The notes under the pieces are model-generated. The model was not told the DNA's origin, did not search any database, and worked only from the letters and a program-made list of their open reading frames with translations. From NCBI GenBank assembly GCA_016191845.1, contig JACPVF010000011.1, positions 186,001-250,000 on the forward strand: a stretch of 64,000 nucleotides of DNA. Reading direction: 5' to 3'. Source of the DNA: Chloroflexota bacterium (lineage in GTDB: Bacteria; Chloroflexota; Anaerolineae; Anaerolineales; Villigracilaceae). The position numbers and the translations under genes were made by a program. This document shows, one piece after another, positions 58,329 to 64,000 of this stretch (within the stretch, counting starts at the first letter, position 1; the number at the start of each line of letters is the position of its first letter).

Positions 58329-58964
58329 CTACGCTGATTCCGAGTCTCGAATATCGAGTATCGCTCTCACGAACGCTTTCATCTTCCCCGCGTCTTTCTC
58401 CCCTGGAGCGGATTCAACGCCCGAAGCCACGTCCACGCCCCAGGGTCTGACTTGGCGAACGGCGTCCGCGACGTTTTCGGGGGTGAGTCCGCCCGCGAGC
58501 AGGAGCGGATATTGCTGCGCCAGTTTCGCGGCGACTGCCCAATCAGCGGTGACTCCGCTGCCGCCGTAGACACCTTTGACGGCGGCGTCGATCAACATGA
58601 ATGGCGCTTCACTTCTTTCATAGCCCGCGTTTGATTCGGGGATTCCGCGAAAGGCGCGAAAGGCATGCGGGGCAAGTTGGGCAAAAGTCTCTGGCGTTTC
58701 ATCGCCGTGGAGTTGGGCAAGGTCGAGATGACAGGTTTGCAAAATATCTTTCATTTCATCTAAGGGTGAATTCACAAACACACCGACGAGTTTGGCTTGC
58801 GGATGTTCACGCTTCAACACGGATGTAATTTCAGCACAGGCGGGTTTTTCGATGAAGCGGACGCTCTTGGGATAGAAGTTGAATCCTAAATAATCGGCGC
58901 CTGCGTTAATTGCCGCTTGTGCGTCTTTCAATGTTTTGATGCCACAGATTTTTATTTTGGTCAT
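58329..58964 (-). CDS. trpF: Phosphoribosylanthranilate isomerase
   Basis: Isomerises phosphoribosylanthranilate to CdRP in tryptophan synthesis. A 211-residue TIM barrel. [36 protein letters not shown] has the catalytic Cys (residue 6-7 region) typical of Trp[34 protein letters not shown] and [15 protein letters not shown], then [20 protein letters not shown] are phosphate-site motifs. ATG 58964 is the natural start; extending to 59072 would translate the repeat at 58977-59064. There is no strong ribosome site. Confidence 0.93.
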   Translation of the reverse strand: MTKIKICGIKTLKDAQAAINAGADYLGFNFYPKSVRFIEKPACAEITSVLKREHPQAKLVGVFVNSPLDEMKDILQTCHLDLAQLHGDETPETFAQLAPHAFRAFRGIPESNAGYERSEAPFMLIDAAVKGVYGGSGVTADWAVAAKLAQQYPLLLAGGLTPENVADAVRQVRPWGVDVASGVESAPGEKDAGKMKAFVRAILDIRDSESA

Positions 58965-58976
58965 AATCACAATTCC

Positions 58977-59064
58977 GTCATTGCGAGGAGGGTGCTTTTC
59001 CCGACGAAGCAATCTCCGCCCCAGAGTTTGGGATTGCTTCGGGGCTATCGCCCCTCGCAATGAC
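58977..59064. repeat. Palindromic repeat inside the 3' end of trpC
   Basis: Terminal arms GTCATTGCGAGG and CCTCGCAATGAC enclose a second pair, GACGAAGCAATC and GATTGCTTCG. The sequence also occurs at 61515-61596 with the same arms. It encodes TrpC residues 265-292 and supplies its TGA stop. Confidence 0.85.
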
Positions 59065-59856
59065 GGGAGCACCCGAAAGTTCTCTCACTTTCGCGGGGAT
59101 GTCTTCGGAGGTGACCAATGCTTCGCCAACGAGAATCGCGTCTATATTTGCTTTCTCTAAGCGTTCTACATCGGCGGCGGTGAAGATGCCGCTTTCGGCG
59201 ACGACGGTGATGTTGGATGGAATCATCGGGCGGAGGCGTTCGGTGGTGGTGAGGGTGACTTCGAAGGTGGCGAGGTTGCGGTTGTTGATGCCGATGAGTT
59301 GGATGTTGGGGATTTTCAGGGCGCGTTCGGTTTCGGCTTCGTCGTGGACTTCGACCAAGGCGGTGAGACCTAAACTCAAAGCGCAGGCGTGGAGATCGGC
59401 GAAATGTTTGTCATCGGGCAATGCTGCTGCGATAAGAAGAATCGCGTCCGCACCATTTACTCTTGCTTCGTAAATTTGTGTCTCATCTATGATGAAATCT
59501 TTTCTAAGTAAAGGCAGTGACGAGTGATGAGTGAAACGTAAATCGTGAAGCGTTTCGAGTTTGCCTTGAAAGAATTTTTCGTCAGTCAACACACTAATTG
59601 CCGCTGCTCCGTTTTGGGTGTAGATGTCGGCGACTTGGAAGAGGTCGAGGTGCGGGGTGAGGATTCCCTTTGAGGGTGAAGTACGCTTGAGTTCAGCGAT
59701 CAGGCTCGGGCGGAGTCCGAAGCGGCGGCGCTGTATGGCGGCAAGGAAATCTCTGGGCGTTGGACTCTGCTCGGCGGCGTGGCGCAAGGCTTGGGCGTCG
59801 AGCGCCGCAATTTCCAATCGTTTTTCGTCGAGGATTTTTTCGAGGATGTTGGTCAT
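58978..59856 (-). CDS. trpC: Indole-3-glycerol phosphate synthase with repeat-encoded tail
   Basis: Closes the indole ring from CdRP. A TIM barrel: PSLIAELKRTSPSKG (catalytic Lys, about 50-64), ISVLTDEKFFQG (about 88-98), LLRKDFIIDETQIYEARVNGADAILLI (about 117-142), IGINNRNLATFEV (about 188-200) and VAESGIFTAADVERL with GEALVTSED. The fold ends near SGAP (264), the usual length for the family. The following 28 residues, VIARGDSPEAI through APSSQ, are read from the palindromic repeat at 58977 and are Ser/Ala/Gly-rich without expected structure. The start follows GAGGTCACC in another repeat. Confidence 0.92.
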   Translation of the reverse strand: MTNILEKILDEKRLEIAALDAQALRHAAEQSPTPRDFLAAIQRRRFGLRPSLIAELKRTSPSKGILTPHLDLFQVADIYTQNGAAAISVLTDEKFFQGKLETLHDLRFTHHSSLPLLRKDFIIDETQIYEARVNGADAILLIAAALPDDKHFADLHACALSLGLTALVEVHDEAETERALKIPNIQLIGINNRNLATFEVTLTTTERLRPMIPSNITVVAESGIFTAADVERLEKANIDAILVGEALVTSEDIPAKVRELSGAPVIARGDSPEAIPNSGAEIASSGKAPSSQ

Positions 59857-59865
59857 GGCATTTTC

Positions 59866-59894
59866 TGTAGGGGCGAGGTGACCTCGCCCTTACG
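59866..59894. repeat. Palindromic repeat between trpGD and trpC
   Basis: TGTAGGGGCGAGG and CCTCGCCCTTACG around TGA. It resembles the left half of the 56976 element. The trpGD stop codon (TTA read as TAA) lies in its arm. Confidence 0.75.
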
Positions 59895-61494
59895 CGCGAG
59901 TAAATTCAATTAGGGCGTTGAGTTTTTCGAGAGCCCTGCCGCTGGTGAGGGATACTTCGGCTTCGGCGAGCGCGGATTTGAAGTCGCCTGATTCGGCGGC
60001 GAGGGCGGCGGCGGTGTTGAGTAGAACGGCGTCGCGGCGGGCGCCTGTGAGTTTATTGGAGAGGATGTCTCTCATCATCTGCGCGGATTCGTCAGGAGTG
60101 CCGCCGCGCAGATCGGCAACGGTGGAGGGCGCGAGACCGAGGTCGGCGGGATTGAGGTCGTAGGTTTCGACAGCGCCGTTGCGCAAATGACTGACGCGAT
60201 TGACGCCCGTGGGATTGAGTTCGTCGAGACCGTTGGCGCCGTGGATGATGAGCGCGGCTTGGCTGCCAAGTTCTTTCAGAACGTGTGCGAGCGGCTCGGT
60301 GAGTTTGGCGTCATAGACGCCTGTGAGTTGGATGCGCGCGCCCGCGGGGTTGGTGAGCGGACCGAGGACGTTGAAGATGGTGCGTTGACCCATTTCTTTG
60401 CGCGGACCGACGGCGTACTTCATGGCGGGATGAAACTTGGGGGCGAACATGAAGCCGATACCAACCTGCTCGATGGCGGCGGCAACTTTTTCAGGCGTGA
60501 GGTCGAGGTTGACGCCAAGCGCGGAGAGGACGTCGGCGCTGCCGCATTGAGAGGATGCGGCGCGGTTGCCATGCTTGGCGACTTTGCGCCCTGTGCCTGC
60601 GAGGACGAACGCCGCGGCGGTGGAAATGTTGAAGGTGTGCGCGCCGTCGCCGCCCGTGCCGACGATGTCGTAAATGGGATCAGCGGCGTTGACGTTGACC
60701 TTCACTGCGACATTGCGCATGGCACGGACGGAACCTGTGATTTCGGGGATGGTCTCGCCTTTCATGCGAAGCGCGGTGAGATACGAACCGATCTGCGCGG
60801 GAGTCGCGCCACCTGTCATGATGACGGTCATCGCTTCTTCGGCTTCGAGGTCGGTTAGGTCGGTGCGGTTGATGACCTTGGCAATGAACGGCTTGAGCAT
60901 GACGGGTTCAGTCGTGGGTGGCGGCGCGATCTTGATATCGAGGAAATTCTTGAGCAGTTGCTTGCCGTGTTCGGTGAGAATTGACTCGGGATGGAACTGC
61001 ACGCCGTAGGTCGGGTGCTGCTTGTGTTTAAGTCCCATCACTTCGCCTTCGTCGGTTTGGGCGATGACTTCGAGTTCGGCAGGGACGGGGTCATAGACGA
61101 CAAGCGAGTGATAGCGCATGGCTTCAAAGGGGGTTGGGATGTCTTTGAAGATACCCTGCTGATTGTGTTTGACGGGCGAGGTCTTGCCGTGCATGAGGCG
61201 CGGAGCGCGGTCAACCTTGCCGCCGTAGATCGCACCGAGGCATTGATGCCCGAGGCAGACGCCGAGCACGGGGACTTTGCCCGTGAAGTATTTGACGGCT
61301 TCGGGCGAGACGCCGCCGTCTTTGAGCGGTTCGCCTGGACCTGGGGAGATGACGAGATGGTCAGGCTTGAGGGCAATGAGTTCGTTCAGCGAGATCTGGT
61401 CGTTGCGATACACGCGAATATCCGCACCGAGTTCGCCGAAGTATTGAACGAGGTTGTAAGTAAAAGAATCGTAGTTATCAATTAGAACCAACAT
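59890..61494 (-). CDS. trpGD: Fused anthranilate synthase glutaminase / anthranilate phosphoribosyltransferase
   Basis: Two steps in one 534-residue chain. Residues 1-195 are the class I glutamine amidotransferase TrpG: nucleophile in GVCLGHQCLG (about 78-87), PGPGEPLKDGG near 51 and the His-Glu pair in HPESILTEHG (about 168-177). It supplies ammonia to TrpE. After a linker, residues about 200-534 are TrpD: GTGGDGAHTFNISTAAAFVLAG (about 276-297), KHGNRAASSQCGSADVL (about 302-318) and NPAGARIQLTGVYD. Fused TrpGD is also known in E. coli. The stop abuts a repeat. Confidence 0.95.
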   Translation of the reverse strand: MLVLIDNYDSFTYNLVQYFGELGADIRVYRNDQISLNELIALKPDHLVISPGPGEPLKDGGVSPEAVKYFTGKVPVLGVCLGHQCLGAIYGGKVDRAPRLMHGKTSPVKHNQQGIFKDIPTPFEAMRYHSLVVYDPVPAELEVIAQTDEGEVMGLKHKQHPTYGVQFHPESILTEHGKQLLKNFLDIKIAPPPTTEPVMLKPFIAKVINRTDLTDLEAEEAMTVIMTGGATPAQIGSYLTALRMKGETIPEITGSVRAMRNVAVKVNVNAADPIYDIVGTGGDGAHTFNISTAAAFVLAGTGRKVAKHGNRAASSQCGSADVLSALGVNLDLTPEKVAAAIEQVGIGFMFAPKFHPAMKYAVGPRKEMGQRTIFNVLGPLTNPAGARIQLTGVYDAKLTEPLAHVLKELGSQAALIIHGANGLDELNPTGVNRVSHLRNGAVETYDLNPADLGLAPSTVADLRGGTPDESAQMMRDILSNKLTGARRDAVLLNTAAALAAESGDFKSALAEAEVSLTSGRALEKLNALIEFTRA

Positions 61495-61514
61495 GTTGAA
61501 ATCCTTTCTTTCAT

Positions 61515-61596
61515 GTCATTGCGAGGAGGGTGTTCTTCCCGACGAAGCAATCCCATGTAACAGGAGATTGCTTCGGGCTGCCGCCCTCGCAATGAC
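61515..61596. repeat. Palindromic repeat between trpS and trpGD
   Basis: GTCATTGCGAGG and CCTCGCAATGAC arms with inner GACGAAGCAATC and GATTGCTTCGG, the same family as 58977-59064. This copy is intergenic. Confidence 0.85.
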
Positions 61597-61601
61597 ATCC
61601 A

Positions 61602-62645
61602 TTAGTCTTCGTTCCCGAAAATATCCAATTCATCGGCAAACAGATCAAGCGAGTAAGACAAGCCTGTCTTCTCGCGGACGAGTTCCATCGTCGCTTTGGC
61701 TTCGGCTTGCATACGGCGGATGCCGTTGGCGAGGACGTCGCGGGGGATCATGGGATGGGCAAGGAAGTAGGCGCGTTTTTCGCGGATGGGGTCGAGGAAG
61801 TTGTTGATGGCGCGGGCGAGTTTTTCCTTCACTTCCACGTCGCCGACTTTGCCCTGACGATAGCGTTCCTTGAGATCATCCACTTCGGCGTAAGAGGGAT
61901 TGAACGCGTCGTGGTAGATGAAAACGGGGTTACCTTCCACCGTCCCTGGGTCGGTGGCGCGGAGTCGCTTCGGATCGGTGTACATGTTCATCACCTTTTG
62001 CTTGACCGTCTCGGCGTCGTCGGAAAGATAGATGGCGTTATTGAGCGACTTGGACATTTTGCTTTGTCCATCCGTGCCGACCAAAAGCGGAACGTCACCG
62101 ATGATGGGTTCGGGTTCGGGGAAGACGTCACCGTAAAGGTTATTGAAGCGGCGCGCCATCTCGCGGGCAAGTTCAACGTGCGATTGGTTGTCTCGTCCCA
62201 CGGGGACAGCTTGCGCGCGGGGCAACAAAATATCAACTGCCTGTAAAACGGGATACCCAAGCAGACCAAACGGCATGGAGTCCATGTTGGCGTCGCGTGC
62301 CATGTCTTTGAGCGTGGGCATACGTTCCAGGCGCGGAACGGTGACGAGCATTTCAAAGAGCAGGTTCAACTGGAATGTTTCAGGCACCGCCGATTGCACA
62401 AAAATCGTGCTAACGTTCGGGTCAATGCCGACGGCAAGATAATCCAACACAATATCTTTGATAAAGACTGGAATCTCTTTGATATATTGCGGCTCAGGTT
62501 TGGTCGTGAGCGTATGCAGATCGGCGATGATGAAGAAAGATTCGTATTGGTGCTGTAAGCGCACGCGGTTTGCCAGAGAGCCGACATAATGTCCGAGATG
62601 GAGTCGTCCTGTGGGGCGGTCGCCAGTTAATAGTCTAGGTTTCAT
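61602..62645 (-). CDS. trpS: Tryptophanyl-tRNA synthetase
   Basis: Charges tRNA-Trp; a class Ic synthetase of 347 residues. The HIGH-like motif is [12 protein letters not shown] (about 13-24) and the KMSKS loop is [18 protein letters not shown] (about 194-211). DLHTLTT and [40 protein letters not shown] are substrate-binding segments. It lies between trpE and trpGD in the same direction, so the synthetase is made with the biosynthetic enzymes. The 94-bp gap to trpE has repeated GGATGA/TTCATCC motifs that can pair, but no recognised T-box. Confidence 0.94.
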   Translation of the reverse strand: MKPRLLTGDRPTGRLHLGHYVGSLANRVRLQHQYESFFIIADLHTLTTKPEPQYIKEIPVFIKDIVLDYLAVGIDPNVSTIFVQSAVPETFQLNLLFEMLVTVPRLERMPTLKDMARDANMDSMPFGLLGYPVLQAVDILLPRAQAVPVGRDNQSHVELAREMARRFNNLYGDVFPEPEPIIGDVPLLVGTDGQSKMSKSLNNAIYLSDDAETVKQKVMNMYTDPKRLRATDPGTVEGNPVFIYHDAFNPSYAEVDDLKERYRQGKVGDVEVKEKLARAINNFLDPIREKRAYFLAHPMIPRDVLANGIRRMQAEAKATMELVREKTGLSYSLDLFADELDIFGNED

Positions 62646-62739
62646 AATTAGGTTCCTTTCAAATTAAGGATGAAGGTGGAAGGATGAGGGATGAAGAAAG
62701 ATGAAAGACGAAAGAAATTCATCCTTCACAATTCATCAT

Positions 62740-64000
62740 TCATCCTTGCTCTGCTACATCAATCGCCTTCAACATAGCAGACGCTTTGTTAACCGTCTCT
62801 TGATACTCGCTCGTCGGATTCGAATCCGCGACCACGCCTGCGCCTGCTTGCACGCTGACGGTGTTTCCGCGCCCGACCATGGTGCGGATGGCGAGGCAGG
62901 TGTCCATCGCTCCATCGAAGCCGAAGTAGCCGACCATGCCTGCATATGCGCCGCGCGCGTCAGGTTCGAGGTCAGCAATGATCTCCATGGCGCGGACTTT
63001 CGGCGCGCCGCTGACGGTGCCAGCAGGAAATGCCGCACGCACTAAATCAAAGGCAGTCAGTTCAGGTTTCAACTTCCCTTCAACATGCGAGACGATATGC
63101 ATGACGTGTGAATATTTTTCGACCGTGAAAAAATCCGAAACGCGCACGGTGCCATATTCGCAGACACGTCCGAGATCGTTGCGTCCGAGGTCAACCAACA
63201 TCACATGCTCGGCGCGTTCCTTCGGGTCGGCGAGCAGTTCTTGCGCGAGAGCGTCGTCAGCGGCATTGTCCTTGCCTCGGGGTCGCGTCCCAGCGATCGG
63301 GCGGAGCGAGGCGGTTCTTCCTTCCAAACGCACGAACATCTCAGGCGACGATCCGCACAGATAAAGCGGCTCACCGTCCACGGTTCCGAAATCAAAAAAG
63401 AACATGTACGGCGACGGGTTGAGTCGGCGCACGGCGCGATAAACATCGAACGGCTCGACGTTGGTCTCACGCGTGAAGCGTTGCGAAAGCACCACCTGAA
63501 AAATATCGCCCGCCAAAATATTTTCCTTCGCAGCGCGCACCATGTCTTCGTACGTGCCCTGCGTGTGATTCGATTTAATTTTTGATGGCACGATTTCTTT
63601 TTTGGGCGCGGGCGGCAATGGTTGTTGAATGCGCGCTTCGATCGCGTCCAGTTTTTGATTCGCGGCTTCGGTGTTTCCGTCCAACACATTGGCGATGAGG
63701 AAGATGCTACGCCGCGCATGGTCAAAGGCGACGATGGTATCTGCCAGCATGTAAATGCCATCGGGGATGCTACCCGCACTGAGCGGAGGGTTGAGTAGCA
63801 CGTGTTTGTCGGGCGTATCGAAACCCGAAGTCGAAGTGCGCTTCATTCTGGACTTTAGAGTTGGTTCAAAAAACCGAACGGACTCGAACCCGAGAAAGCC
63901 CACCAATCCACCCGTGAAGCGCGGCGCATTCGGCACGCGGACGGCGGGGAAGCGATCCATTTCGTTTTGTAAAAAGCGGGTCGGGTCGCCAGCGTGATGC
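62740..64000 (-). CDS. trpE: Anthranilate synthase component I (5' end outside window)
   Basis: Makes anthranilate from chorismate with ammonia from TrpG. The frame stays open to the window edge (the outermost codons read HHAGDPTRFLQNEMDRF), so the N-terminal feedback domain is cut off. Present are TGGLVGFLGFESVRF, FQVVLSQRFTRE (about where the chorismate domain starts), NPSPYMFFFDFG, GTRPRG, ELLADPKERAEHVMLVDLGRNDLGRV (the DLGRND motif) and VSGAPKVRAMEIIADLEPDARGAYAGMVGYFGFDGAMDTCLAIRT. The C-terminus is complete. Regulation upstream is not visible. Confidence 0.94.
   Translation of the reverse strand, partial: HHAGDPTRFLQNEMDRFPAVRVPNAPRFTGGLVGFLGFESVRFFEPTLKSRMKRTSTSGFDTPDKHVLLNPPLSAGSIPDGIYMLADTIVAFDHARRSIFLIANVLDGNTEAANQKLDAIEARIQQPLPPAPKKEIVPSKIKSNHTQGTYEDMVRAAKENILAGDIFQVVLSQRFTRETNVEPFDVYRAVRRLNPSPYMFFFDFGTVDGEPLYLCGSSPEMFVRLEGRTASLRPIAGTRPRGKDNAADDALAQELLADPKERAEHVMLVDLGRNDLGRVCEYGTVRVSDFFTVEKYSHVMHIVSHVEGKLKPELTAFDLVRAAFPAGTVSGAPKVRAMEIIADLEPDARGAYAGMVGYFGFDGAMDTCLAIRTMVGRGNTVSVQAGAGVVADSNPTSEYQETVNKASAMLKAIDVAEQG

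Noticed and set aside
58965-59072. N-terminal extension of TrpF
   Set aside because: It would translate the palindromic repeat; the TrpF fold starts at the internal Met at 58964.
56976-61596. CRISPR array among the trp repeats
   Set aside because: The repeats are few, palindromic and unevenly spaced, with genes between them and no spacer pattern.

Overview
The window looks like a chromosome segment of an anaerobic or facultative member of the Chloroflexota (Anaerolineae-like). This placement is inferred from GC-rich coding sequence, Ala/Thr/Pro-rich lipoprotein linkers, a pyrophosphate-type phosphofructokinase, the NrfHA nitrite reductase and the gene mix; no rRNA or marker gene in the window proves it. 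It starts inside sbcC and ends inside trpE, so both edge genes are partial. No CRISPR array, phage, transposase or rRNA was seen.

Layout. 1-7951 (+): end of SbcC, a frameshifted DUF6174 gene, a glycosyltransferase, a DeoR-type HTH fused to a NosL-like domain, a PCu(A)C copper chaperone lipoprotein, nrfHA behind a CRP/HcpR-type palindrome, and an intact DUF6174 lipoprotein. 8020-11371 (-): GtrB-like glycosyltransferase, AI-2E family exporter and thrC. 11478-37089 (-): about 25 kb devoted mostly to purine and nucleoside uptake and breakdown. It holds an XdhD-like fused Mo hydroxylase with its FAD subunit, two complete BMP-type nucleoside ABC importers, two GntR/UTRA regulators, carbamate kinase, a YgeW-type carbamoyltransferase, a divergent aspartate-carbamoyltransferase-like protein, a histidine phosphatase, a YgeY hydrolase, adenine deaminase and 8-oxoguanine deaminase. 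An unrelated-looking membrane protein sits among them. Shared TTGTCTGACAA-type palindromes upstream suggest one regulon.

37240-38497 (+) is an AT-rich type II restriction-modification pair (BglII-like nuclease, MT-A70 methylase). It is followed by an unexplained leader region with two similar tandem terminators before rsgA and an RNHCP gene. 40567-51060 (+) carries a SHOCT protein, a diheme cytochrome c, PPi-type phosphofructokinase, L-serine dehydratase, zinc-ribbon proteins, an SH3-like lipoprotein, an ABC-2 exporter and an MFS transporter. Then come a SlyD-like isomerase and a CAU tRNA (-), a REC-GGDEF protein (+), AzlCD (-), L-asparaginase and an APH-like kinase (+).

55996-64000 (-) is a trp operon in the order trpE-trpS-trpGD-trpC-trpF-trpB-trpA, followed by a 40-residue membrane protein gene. 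Its junctions are filled with palindromic repeats. Some have invaded reading frames: one encodes the last 28 residues of TrpC, one supplies the trpB stop codon, and a short palindrome adds about ten residues inside TrpA.

Working model: nucleosides and purines enter through the two BMP importers. Adenine and 8-oxoguanine deaminases and the Mo hydroxylase convert them to oxidised purines. YgeY, the carbamoyltransferases and carbamate kinase recover nitrogen and ATP from carbamoyl groups. The ring-opening enzymes known from related loci (hydantoinase, YgfK, YgeX) are not in the window.
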